Source: Deltaproteobacteria bacterium
GTDB lineage: Bacteria; Desulfobacterota; Binatia; UBA9968
Length of the DNA stretch: 64,000 nt
Reading direction: 5' to 3'
NCBI GenBank assembly: GCA_016193465.1
Contig: JACPSE010000155.1
Coordinates: forward strand, 19,040-83,039
Shown here piece by piece: positions 56,123-64,000 of the stretch. The position numbers were made by a program, and so were the translations under genes. The first letter of the stretch is position 1; each line of letters opens with the position of its first letter. The notes under the pieces are model-generated. The model had not been told where the DNA came from. It saw only the letters and a program-made list of their open reading frames with translations, and searched no databases.

Positions 56123-56986
56123 ATGAACGCCAAATACTTTCTCGTCCCGCCGGGGAAAAAGATCAGGCTGAAGCGGTATGATCCGGGCTACACGGGAAAA
56201 TTCAAGAACAAGAAGGGGGCACGAAAACGATTAGAGCAGGATATCGCTAAGCTGGCGGAGTATCAGGATATTCTCTACGCGCAGAACACCTACGCGCTGC
56301 TGCTGATTTTCCAGGCCCTGGATGCGGCGGGAAAGGACGGTGCCATCAAGCATGTGATGTCGGGGGTCAATCCCCAAGGGTGTCAGGTCTTTGCTTTCAA
56401 GGCGCCGTCATCTGAGGAGCTCGATCATGATTATCTGTGGCGGACCATGAAAGCCCTTCCCGAGCGGGGCCGAATTGGTATTTTCAACCGCTCCTACTAC
56501 GAGGAGGTGCTTGTTGCCCGGGTTCACCCCGAAATCCTCGAAAAACAGCAGCTCCCGCCGGAGGCGAAGGGGAAAAATATGTGGAAACACCGTTATGGGG
56601 AGATTAACAATTTTGAAAAATACCTCGTTCACAATGGTATCATAGTGGTGAAATTTTTCCTCTACGTATCGAGAAAAGAACAGAAAAAAAGATTTATGGA
56701 GCGCATCCAATTGCATGAGAAGAACTGGAAGTTCTCTGCAACCGATGCTCAAGAGCGAACCTATTGGAAAGGCTATATGAAGGCCTACGAGGATGTCTTT
56801 AGCCACACCAGCACCAAGTGGGCCCCATGGTACGTTATTCCCGCCGATAACAAATGGTTTACGCGCGTCGCAGTGGCGGACGTTGTCACCTCACGGCTTA
56901 AGTCCTTGAAATTGAGTTACCCAACCGTAACCAAGGAGCGCAAGCAAAACATCCTCAAGGCAAAACAAATGTTGGAGAAAGAATAG
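56123..56986 (+). CDS. Polyphosphate kinase 2 family protein
   Basis: LLIFQALDAAGKDGAIKHVMSGVNPQGCQVFAFKAPSSEELDHDYLWRTMKALPERGRIGIFNRSYYEEVLVARVHP. Confidence 0.95.
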   Translation: MNAKYFLVPPGKKIRLKRYDPGYTGKFKNKKGARKRLEQDIAKLAEYQDILYAQNTYALLLIFQALDAAGKDGAIKHVMSGVNPQGCQVFAFKAPSSEELDHDYLWRTMKALPERGRIGIFNRSYYEEVLVARVHPEILEKQQLPPEAKGKNMWKHRYGEINNFEKYLVHNGIIVVKFFLYVSRKEQKKRFMERIQLHEKNWKFSATDAQERTYWKGYMKAYEDVFSHTSTKWAPWYVIPADNKWFTRVAVADVVTSRLKSLKLSYPTVTKERKQNILKAKQMLEKE

Positions 56987-57008
56987 CCTGCCGGAGATCC
57001 GGAGTTCG

Positions 57009-57662
57009 ATGGGCCGGACCATTGTTATCGGCGACGTCCATGGCTGCTACCTTGAGCTTATGGAGCTCCTGGATCAAATCGGAGCGAGCCAAGATGACAG
57101 GCTTTTCTCCGTAGGCGATTTAATCACTAAAGGGCCGGGCAATCGTGAAGTCTTCGAGTTTGTCCGAACCAAAAAAAACTTTCAGTCGGTGCTGGGCAAT
57201 CACGAATATTTGCTATTACAGCACCATCGCGGACGGGCGGTAGAGTTGGAACCCGCACACCTACAGACCATTGCGGAGCTGGGGAGTGACTTCAAGGACT
57301 GTATGGCTTGGGTTTCGCGCCTGCCCCATTATATTGACCTGGGCGACTATCTTGTCGTCCATGCGGGAATCCGCCCTGACCGTCCGTTGGAGGAGCAGAC
57401 CGTTGATGACCTGACCCAGCTTCGCACCCTGGATGGCCTGCAACCGGGGAGCCGAGAGGGGATGCCTTGGTTTGATCGCTACCGGGGCGGGCAAGTGGTG
57501 ATCTTTGGTCACTGGGTTTTCGATACTCCCCTTTTCAGGGACAATGTGATAGGGATTGACACCGGCTGCGTCTACGGTTGTCGCCTCACGGCGGTTGTTT
57601 TGCCTGAGGGGCGCCTGGTCAGCGTCCCGGCACACAGGGTCTATGCCCAAAAAGGATGGTGA
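57009..57662 (+). CDS. Metallophosphoesterase (PPP/diadenosine tetraphosphatase-like)
   Basis: TIVIGDVHGCYLELMELLDQIG; FSVGDLITKGPGNREV; VLGNHEYLLL; VVHAGIRPDRPLEEQ. Confidence 0.9.
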   Translation: MGRTIVIGDVHGCYLELMELLDQIGASQDDRLFSVGDLITKGPGNREVFEFVRTKKNFQSVLGNHEYLLLQHHRGRAVELEPAHLQTIAELGSDFKDCMAWVSRLPHYIDLGDYLVVHAGIRPDRPLEEQTVDDLTQLRTLDGLQPGSREGMPWFDRYRGGQVVIFGHWVFDTPLFRDNVIGIDTGCVYGCRLTAVVLPEGRLVSVPAHRVYAQKGW

Positions 57663-57668
57663 GTTTAT

Positions 57669-58397
57669 ATGGCGATGAAGATGTACGGCAAACACCGGTT
57701 TCCGGGCCGGCTTTTTATCGTTGAGGGAATCGATGGCTCCGGCAAGAGCACCCAGGTGTCGTTGCTCCATAAGTGGTTGGAGTCGGAAGGCTACGTTGCC
57801 TTTTTCAGCGAATGGAATTCGTCACCCCTCGTCAGCGATGTGACCCGCCGCGGAAAGAAAAAAAAGATGCTGACGCCTATGACCTTCAGTCTTATTCACG
57901 CCACCGACTTTGCCGATCGTACGGAACGCCACATCATTCCGCCGCTCAAGGCGGGGGCCATTGTGCTTGCAGACCGCTACATTTACACCGCTTTTGCGCG
58001 TGATGTGGGCCGGGGGGTTGACCCCACGTGGGTCCGGGAACTGTATGGGTTCGCGGTCAAGCCTACGGTTGGTTTCTACTTCCGGATCCCCCTGGAGGAG
58101 GCGATGAAAAGAATCATGGGAGGGCGGGACGCGTTAAAATTCTACGAGGCTGGCATGGATCTGGAATTGAGCGATGACATTGAGGAGAGTTTTCGCATTT
58201 TTCAGGGCCGGATTATTGAGGAGTACGAAAAGATGGTTGACGAGTTCGGGCTGGTGGTTATTGATGCGACCCTCTGTATTGAAGAGCAACAGGCCCAGAT
58301 GCGGCAGATTGTCACTCAGGCATTGACTGGCACCAAGAAAACGAGGATCAGACGATGGCTCGATTTAGCTTCTTTGGCGAAGGGCTCCCAGGCATAG
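57669..58397 (+). CDS. Thymidylate kinase-like protein 1 (intact P-loop)
   Basis: FIVEGIDGSGKSTQVSLLHKWLESEG; VLADRYIYTAFARDVGRG. Confidence 0.85.
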   Translation: MAMKMYGKHRFPGRLFIVEGIDGSGKSTQVSLLHKWLESEGYVAFFSEWNSSPLVSDVTRRGKKKKMLTPMTFSLIHATDFADRTERHIIPPLKAGAIVLADRYIYTAFARDVGRGVDPTWVRELYGFAVKPTVGFYFRIPLEEAMKRIMGGRDALKFYEAGMDLELSDDIEESFRIFQGRIIEEYEKMVDEFGLVVIDATLCIEEQQAQMRQIVTQALTGTKKTRIRRWLDLASLAKGSQA

Positions 58398-59074
58398 ATC
58401 TGGAAGAGCTCAAGGGAAAGCTCATAGTACTCGAAGGCGCGGATGGGGTAGGTCGCACTACTCACACAGGTCTTTTGAAACTGTGGCTGGAGAATACTGG
58501 CCATGCGGTTTTGGACACCGAGATGACCCGCTCAGCCCTGGCAGGAAAGGGCATTCGCAAGGCAAAGGAAGGGCATACGATGGGGAGTATCACTGCGAGC
58601 CTCTTTTATGCCACGGATTTCGCCGATCGGTTAGAGAACGAGATCATTCCGGCCCTTCGGGCGGGATTTATCGTGCTTTCCGACCGATATATTTATTCGA
58701 TGATGGCTCGCGCGATTGTGCGCGGGGCCGATCCGCAGTGGATCAGAGCGGTCTATAGGTTCGCCCTGAAGCCGGATGCGGTCTTCTACCTCCATGTTAA
58801 GATCGATGATCTGGTCACGAGGGTTTTACAGACCAGGGGGTTCAATTATTGGGAGTCGGGGATGGATTTGCATCTGGGAGAGGATATGTACGACAGTTTC
58901 GAGGAATATCAGAAGAGGCTGTTGACCGAGTTTGACAAGATGGTCGAGAATTACGGCTTCGCAGCGATCGATGCCTCGCGCTCTATCGAGGAGGTCTTCA
59001 GCGACCTCAAGGTTCAGGTCTCACCCCTGCTTAACAATAGCGCTGCCAATGTCCTCGTTCAACCTGGGGACTAA
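58355..59074 (+). CDS. Thymidylate kinase-like protein 2 (P-loop K to R)
   Basis: IVLEGADGVGRTTHTGLLKLWLENTG; VLSDRYIYSMMARAIVRG; 43-bp overlap with preceding gene. Confidence 0.82.
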   Translation: MARFSFFGEGLPGIDLEELKGKLIVLEGADGVGRTTHTGLLKLWLENTGHAVLDTEMTRSALAGKGIRKAKEGHTMGSITASLFYATDFADRLENEIIPALRAGFIVLSDRYIYSMMARAIVRGADPQWIRAVYRFALKPDAVFYLHVKIDDLVTRVLQTRGFNYWESGMDLHLGEDMYDSFEEYQKRLLTEFDKMVENYGFAAIDASRSIEEVFSDLKVQVSPLLNNSAANVLVQPGD

Positions 59075-59170
59075 CCGTTCTCTAATTTCTGCATTATTTC
59101 AGCGAAGGATAACTGCTTTTTCCAGGCCCGAGCCGGACGGTTACCGGGAGAGTCGTCTATGCTCGGGCCA

Positions 59171-60109
59171 CTATGGGTTTTGCGCTGGGTCTTTTGACGC
59201 GGGCGCCGATTCAGCATCCCACGTCATTGCATCCCGGTGCTCGACTGCCAGGTGGAAGATATTTTCCAGCGCCGCGCTCTGGCGCGGGCGGTCCTTTTCC
59301 AGCTCGGCCAGTAGGGTGCGCGCCGCGCCTGGTTCGCGCATCAAAAATTCGGGCCGGGCCAGGGTTTCAGCCATCACCTGGTGAAGCGTCTGGCGGTCGT
59401 GCCACTTACCCAGCGCCTCCTGCAGCTCCTTCAGCCAATTGCTTAGTGGCAGCATGCCGTCTTCCCCTAGCTCATGCATCAGCTCGAGCCGATAGCGCAG
59501 CCGCTTGGTAGCTATGCGAAACGTGTGGATGTCGCGGGCCTCGCGGGTCTCCTCAGCATGGGCGAGCGCTGACTGCCATTGAGCCCAGGCGTTTTCAATG
59601 CTCCCGTGCAAGGGCGCTACCGACATTTCGGCGCTTTCGTCTCCCGTAAGGTGGTCGAGCAGCTGCCTCACGTGTCCGGCAAAATTCGGCAGGTCATACT
59701 TCAGCAGCTTTTGCTGCGCGATGAGCAGTTGGCGGCCGCGCTTCTCGTGGAGGTACTCGCGCACCAGCTCCCAGGCGTAACGTTTCGTCTGGCTGCGCGT
59801 TCGCCGCTGCTCCCGGGCTACCAGTCTGAGCATTACATCGCAGTTCCGCCATTCGGCGAGCACCCGGCGCGCCCGCTGTAGCATCCGCCGCAGCCTGCGC
59901 GCTTTGCCCGGGCGAGGCTTTGGAAAGAAGGCGGCAAAACCTTGCTGCAATCGTCGGCTCCATACCCGCACATTGTGAACCGCTTTCGGGTCATCGCCAC
60001 CCATCACTCCGGGCAGTTCCGACATAAATCTCCGCAGCCGTTTGCGGAGCGCGCGCGCCAGCACCTCGTGGCTTACTGTTTTCAGGGTTGCCCCCTTCAA
60101 CTGCGTCAC
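59171..60109 (-). CDS. CHAD domain-containing protein
   Basis: AVHNVRVWSRRLQQGFAAFFP...RRLRRMLQRARRVLAEWRNCDVMLRLV; HTFRIATKRLRYRLELMHELG. Confidence 0.9.
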   Translation of the reverse strand: MTQLKGATLKTVSHEVLARALRKRLRRFMSELPGVMGGDDPKAVHNVRVWSRRLQQGFAAFFPKPRPGKARRLRRMLQRARRVLAEWRNCDVMLRLVAREQRRTRSQTKRYAWELVREYLHEKRGRQLLIAQQKLLKYDLPNFAGHVRQLLDHLTGDESAEMSVAPLHGSIENAWAQWQSALAHAEETREARDIHTFRIATKRLRYRLELMHELGEDGMLPLSNWLKELQEALGKWHDRQTLHQVMAETLARPEFLMREPGAARTLLAELEKDRPRQSAALENIFHLAVEHRDAMTWDAESAPASKDPAQNP

Positions 60110-60153
60110 CTTGTCTTGTGCGGTCTCGGATTCGATGGCCTTTCCTTTCAGGA

Positions 60154-60651
60154 CTATGCCAATGAACGGAGTTGCTTGGGGGTCAACATCCAGTGGAGGA
60201 TACCAGGTTTTTCCGGAGGGAGCCTATCCACCTCGATGCAGCAAATCCCGCCCTTCTTTAACTTAAGCTCTATCTTTTTACCTTTGGATAATAAAAGCGA
60301 GGCGGTCTCACCCAAAAGGGGCTGATGACCGACAAGCAGGAGCCCTTTTTTCACCTGGTAGGCGGCTAAGCGACTAATCAGCCCTTCGGCGGATCCTTCA
60401 GGGGCCAGCTCCCGGATCTCTTCCAGTTGCTCGCCCATCTTTAAGACCTCAGCAACCACTTGCGCGGTCTGTTGGGCGCGTAGAAGCGGGCTGGTGAGTA
60501 TCCGATCGAAGGAAACCCCCAAAGATAAGAGCCCTTTGGCTCCTTTGGACATCCTTTCGCTTCCTTTCTTGCTTAAGGGTCGCTCCGCATTTGATGCAAT
60601 TTTAGCATGCGTAGTGACCGCAATCCCATGGCGCAGCAAGTAAATTTCCAC
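60154..60651 (-). CDS. Phosphohistidine phosphatase SixA-like
   Basis: MEIYLLRHGIAV (RHG); RPLSKKGSERM; ILTSPLLRAQQTAQVVAEVL; LLVGHQPLLGETASLLL. Confidence 0.88.
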   Translation of the reverse strand: MEIYLLRHGIAVTTHAKIASNAERPLSKKGSERMSKGAKGLLSLGVSFDRILTSPLLRAQQTAQVVAEVLKMGEQLEEIRELAPEGSAEGLISRLAAYQVKKGLLLVGHQPLLGETASLLLSKGKKIELKLKKGGICCIEVDRLPPEKPGILHWMLTPKQLRSLA

Positions 60652-60819
60652 TGGATCCTCCCTTCACGCCGTGTCTAAAGTGGACACGACTTTTGTCGAG
60701 CAATTTTGCATCAGCGGTTACGGAACCGGGCGGCGCCGATCGTGCCGACCTCGTTTCTGCCATGGCGAAAGACTGCCGGATCGCCGCTTTTCATCACGTT
60801 TGCCCCGGCTGCCGTACCA

Positions 60820-61203
60820 CTACTCGAGGCTCAGGACGCTGGCTTTCATCCGGACCAGCTCGGCATCCAACTCGCGGATACGCTGGGACATCTGCTGCAC
60901 AATGCGGAATGCCAGAGAAGGGTCCTCGTGTATCCTGCGGAGAAGCGTTTTTTTATCCACCGTGAGTACCTGCGCCTCGCCTATAGCGCGCACAGTGGAT
61001 GAGCGAACCTCGCGGTCAAAGAGCGCCATTTCCCCAAAGAAATCCCCCTTGCCCAGCACTGCCAGGGGTACCTCCTTGCCATCCCTTTCCTGAACCACCG
61101 CGACCCGGCCCTGCTGGACTACGTACATGCAATCTCCCACCTCTCCTTGGCGGACAATCACCTGGGAGTCCTGGTATACCTTGCCCAAGGCGCCATTTTC
61201 CAT
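60820..61203 (-). CDS. Cyclic nucleotide-binding domain protein
   Basis: VIVRQGEVGDCMYVVQQGRVAVVQERDGKEVPLAVLGKGDFFGEMALFDREVRSSTVRAI. Confidence 0.88.
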   Translation of the reverse strand: MENGALGKVYQDSQVIVRQGEVGDCMYVVQQGRVAVVQERDGKEVPLAVLGKGDFFGEMALFDREVRSSTVRAIGEAQVLTVDKKTLLRRIHEDPSLAFRIVQQMSQRIRELDAELVRMKASVLSLE

Positions 61204-61215
61204 GGCATGCTCCTT

Positions 61216-62604
61216 TCAATGTTTTTGCCCGTTAATAGACCAGATTCTAGCAACTATTCCGGCAATTATCTCCCAGACAAAACGGCCTAGAAAGAAGGGG
61301 TGAAGACTGCGCAGCAAGATGTCACGATATGGGGCGCTCCCGGTAAAAACATCCCACAGCACCATGCTCATGCGGCGGGGACCACGCTCCGTCCGCTGTT
61401 CTCTAGAAACCATTCGCAAAACGCCTCCACGGTCCTTTCGTCTCTTCTGAATCTGCCGGGTGATGGCGAAAATTATCTTTCCCAATGCGTTGTCGGCGCG
61501 GATAGCCCGGCACGCCGGCCAGTAGTGCCGGCGGAAATCCTCAGCGGATATGCCCTCAAAGATGGCCGTTGTGGCGGCGGCCTTGGCCGTGCGGTAGGCG
61601 GCTCCAATCCCGTCCTTATACAATCTGGTCACACCACAATCGCCAATGAACACCACCCTGTCGGCAAAAGGCCGGACCGCGCCCTGGACATTTATCCACG
61701 GGGAACAATGGCAGTGGTCTTCGGGCACACGATATTCAGGAGGCAAGCACTGCTTTACCTCAGGGGCGTCCAGAAAGCGCTGCACCAAAGGCCTATCGAT
61801 TTCGTGGCCAAGGAGACAGAGAGTCGCATAATCACCCTTGGGGATCAGGGCAGCAAATTCCAGTTGAGGCAGGTCGAGCAGAAATACATGCATAGAGCTG
61901 CCCAGGTATCTATTCACGGTCTCCTGGCCCATGTAGAAGTCAGCGATATAGGTTTTAGTAGTCTTGGGCGGAGCATAACCCAAATCGAGCTTCTCGAAAA
62001 GCTTCAGAGCCGAGGTATTAACCCCCGTCGCTATTCCCAACAGGTCATAGGCTTGGGGCGGACCGCCCTGGATTTTTGCCTGAGGCAGACCATCCTTCCA
62101 ACTGATATCCGTCACTCGTCCTCGCACCAGGTGAGCCCCATTGCCCATTGCCAGCTCAAGCAGGTAGCCATCAAAGCTGCGCCACTTCGTATCCTTTACC
62201 CCTCGGGGACCGGCGCCCCGATGCACTGCTGCTATCCGCTTCTCGCGCAGCGGGGTGTCGATACGGACACTGCCCAAATCCATATGTAAGACATAAGAGT
62301 CGATGCCCCTTTCTACTACCGTGGGGGGAAGGTTGATCCCTTCGACGGCCAGGGCTTGTACCAGCGACTCTGAGACGATCCCGCCGCACATATTGCAGCC
62401 GGTGGGACCAGGGAGAGAGAAGTCCCGCGGCTCATAAATGTCTAACCGCAAGTCGATCCCCAGCCTCCGGGCCATATCCAGCAGGAAATAGCTGAAAAAA
62501 GAGCCTGCCGGGCCACCCCCGATCACCGCCACACGAGAACCGCTCTCTAATTCAAGCTTGGATGCGGTTTCATCCCGCCACGGACCGATCTTTTCCTCAA
62601 GCAT
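61216..62604 (-). CDS. FAD-dependent oxidoreductase, geranylgeranyl reductase-like
   Basis: SRVAVIGGGPAGSFFSYFLLDMARRLGIDLRLDIYEPRDFSLPGPTGCNMCGGIVSESL; VVFIGDCGVTRLYKDGIGAAYRTAKAAA. Confidence 0.8.
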   Translation of the reverse strand: MLEEKIGPWRDETASKLELESGSRVAVIGGGPAGSFFSYFLLDMARRLGIDLRLDIYEPRDFSLPGPTGCNMCGGIVSESLVQALAVEGINLPPTVVERGIDSYVLHMDLGSVRIDTPLREKRIAAVHRGAGPRGVKDTKWRSFDGYLLELAMGNGAHLVRGRVTDISWKDGLPQAKIQGGPPQAYDLLGIATGVNTSALKLFEKLDLGYAPPKTTKTYIADFYMGQETVNRYLGSSMHVFLLDLPQLEFAALIPKGDYATLCLLGHEIDRPLVQRFLDAPEVKQCLPPEYRVPEDHCHCSPWINVQGAVRPFADRVVFIGDCGVTRLYKDGIGAAYRTAKAAATTAIFEGISAEDFRRHYWPACRAIRADNALGKIIFAITRQIQKRRKDRGGVLRMVSREQRTERGPRRMSMVLWDVFTGSAPYRDILLRSLHPFFLGRFVWEIIAGIVARIWSINGQKH

Positions 62605-62810
62605 CCATTTTCCTCCACCCCCATGCCGGGGATTTACTTGTGGGGTCCGGGCACCGAGAACTTGGGAATTACCCTTACAACCACGTGCCGACCCACTATC
62701 TCTGGCCTCCCGGCGACCTAAAGGGCGGGCTGGGCTGGACACCATTTTTGGCAGGAGATTATCTGATAAGAGCGTGTTGTGTCAACTTGGTGTAGGCGAG
62801 AGAATCGGGC

Positions 62811-62892
62811 TCCTGTCTGCCAGGGCACAGGCAGGCCCGTCCTCAGTCCGATCTGCCTGCGCGTGCCCGCACGCAGACAGGCCTATGCTCGG
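62811..62892. repeat. REP-like hairpin pair
   Basis: CCTGTCTGCCAGGGCACAGGCAGG and GCCTGCGCGTGCCCGCACGCAGACAGGC (62855-62882). Confidence 0.6.
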
Positions 62893-62959
62893 GCAGATCC
62901 TTTAACCCCATAGAGGGGCAACTTCCATATTCCCTTCTGCCCACCCTATCTCCTGACTG

Positions 62960-63137
62960 TCTAGTGTGCTGTCTCAGAAATCCGTTTAATAACTGGTGTC
63001 ATTCTGGGCCGGAGGCGAAGAATCTCTAAAGCTGTGAGATCCTTCACTTTGTTCAGGATGACAAGCTTTTGAAATCTGAAAATATTCATGAAACGGTCCA
63101 AGATTTATTAACTGAACTTTAGTTCCAGGACACTAGA
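62960..63137. mobile_element. MITE-like element with terminal inverted repeats and internal palindrome
   Basis: Ends TCTAGTGTGCTG (62960-62971) and CAGGACACTAGA (about 63126-63137); further TTTAATAAC / TTATTAA similarity; internal palindrome 62997-63063. Confidence 0.65.
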
Positions 63138-63224
63138 CGAAGGTCACAGTCATTGGCTTCAGTAAGATTACGCAGACGAAACTCCTTCGAGTTTTAAGAG
63201 AATTGAGGGTCAGAGAATTGAGGG

Positions 63225-64000
63225 TCAAATCTTGGTCTTTGATATTAGGAGCGACTCCACCTCTCTATTCCACCGCGTGACCCTAGAGTCTCCCTCCATC
63301 TTCTCCCTGATCCTGCCCCTCTCATGGCTCACTTGCGTGTAGTCGATTCCCCCGAGCTCTCTCCCTATCTCCCTCTGCTTAAGCCCGCAAAAGCGGTACA
63401 TCATCTCCATTACCAAGCCCCGCTGATCCCGATACCCGCTGCGCTTCTTGGTTATCTCCTGAGGCTTTAACTGGAAATACCCCGCCACCTTCCTTAGCAC
63501 CTCCTCGGGCCCGATCTTCTCCAACACGTTCAACGAGGGCCGCTCTTTGTCCTTCATTGTGTCTTCTCTCCTCAACCACTCCCCCTTCACCCTCTCCCAG
63601 AACCCTTCCTCGCCTAAGATCACTTGCCCTTTTAGATCCTCCCATGGGGTGGCATAGCCCCGGCGCAGTCCTCCCTCTACAAATTGGCCGTATCTCCTGC
63701 GTGATCCCCCAACATAAGAAAGCACTTGATCGTATACCACCCAGACCCTCCTCTTCCCATACCCCAGATACCCATCCAAACTGCTCCACCGATAGCGCTC
63801 TAAGTACTTAAGCTGCCCCTTAAGGTCTTTCTGCCTCATGGCACCCACTCTGACCGGGTTTAGATGCACGTAGCGGCTTAACTCCAGTAAGTAGCTGTCT
63901 GCCTCCACCACGATGGCTTTGAATCTGCCCTGATACAAATGCCCCACCCGGCGATGGCGCCGATTGTAAAAGGCGCTGTAGGAGACGTTGAAATGTCTCA
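63225..64000 (-). CDS. REP-associated tyrosine transposase (Y1_Tnp/RAYT), N-terminus beyond window edge
   Basis: FNVSYSAFYNRRHRRVGHLYQGRFKAIVVEADSYLLELSRYVHLNPVRVGAM; C-terminal helix-turn-helix-like region (MEMMYRFCGLKQREIGRELGGIDYTQVSHERGRIREKM). Confidence 0.85.
   Translation of the reverse strand, partial: RHFNVSYSAFYNRRHRRVGHLYQGRFKAIVVEADSYLLELSRYVHLNPVRVGAMRQKDLKGQLKYLERYRWSSLDGYLGYGKRRVWVVYDQVLSYVGGSRRRYGQFVEGGLRRGYATPWEDLKGQVILGEEGFWERVKGEWLRREDTMKDKERPSLNVLEKIGPEEVLRKVAGYFQLKPQEITKKRSGYRDQRGLVMEMMYRFCGLKQREIGRELGGIDYTQVSHERGRIREKMEGDSRVTRWNREVESLLISKTKI

Noticed and set aside
61300-62289. 329-aa plus-strand ORF
   Set aside because: Antisense to the geranylgeranyl-reductase-like gene, which has clear FAD motifs; the plus-strand product has none.
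1-64000. CRISPR arrays, tRNA and rRNA genes
   Set aside because: Looked for regularly spaced direct repeats and cloverleaf/TTCRA patterns; none found by eye. A tRNAscan-SE/Infernal run would be needed to exclude small RNAs.

Overview
The window looks like a contig from an uncultivated bacterium; I cannot place its taxonomy from sequence alone. It has two parts. (1) About 1-28.5 kb is an accessory catabolic and transport island: flavocytochrome c sulfide dehydrogenase subunits, an orphan molybdenum-hydroxylase large subunit, two UbiD-family decarboxylases, a Tct transporter, several substrate-binding proteins (SBPs), a double cyclase, an amidohydrolase, Ldh/MR-MLE/SDR enzymes, and several decayed gene fragments. 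(2) About 28.6-64 kb is mostly housekeeping: deoxyhypusine-synthase-like, mlaA, coaBC, UDG, nfeD/slipin, queA-tgt-yajC-secD-secF, recJ, followed by a polyphosphate-type cluster (PPK2, phosphatase, two thymidylate-kinase-like proteins, CHAD, SixA) and a REP-associated transposase at the right edge. The strongest finding is at 8706-10379. The ORF track splits this gene at one in-frame TGA (8988-8990), but the reading frame continues without interruption as ...ATAD-[TGA]-G-T-C-S-S-W.... The motif position matches UGSC-type (seleno)proteins, and a perfect 5-bp hairpin lies 13 nt downstream of the TGA as a candidate bacterial SECIS. A decayed, internally deleted second copy lies at 6032-6165 and lacks the Sec region. 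Other notable items are an in-frame E1-alpha/E1-beta deletion fusion, an approximately 90-nt hairpin repeat present in two inverted copies, a MITE-like element beside the RAYT gene, a decayed type IIG restriction gene, and a tandem thymidylate-kinase pair whose second member has lost the P-loop lysine. No database searches were run; family names come from motif recognition.
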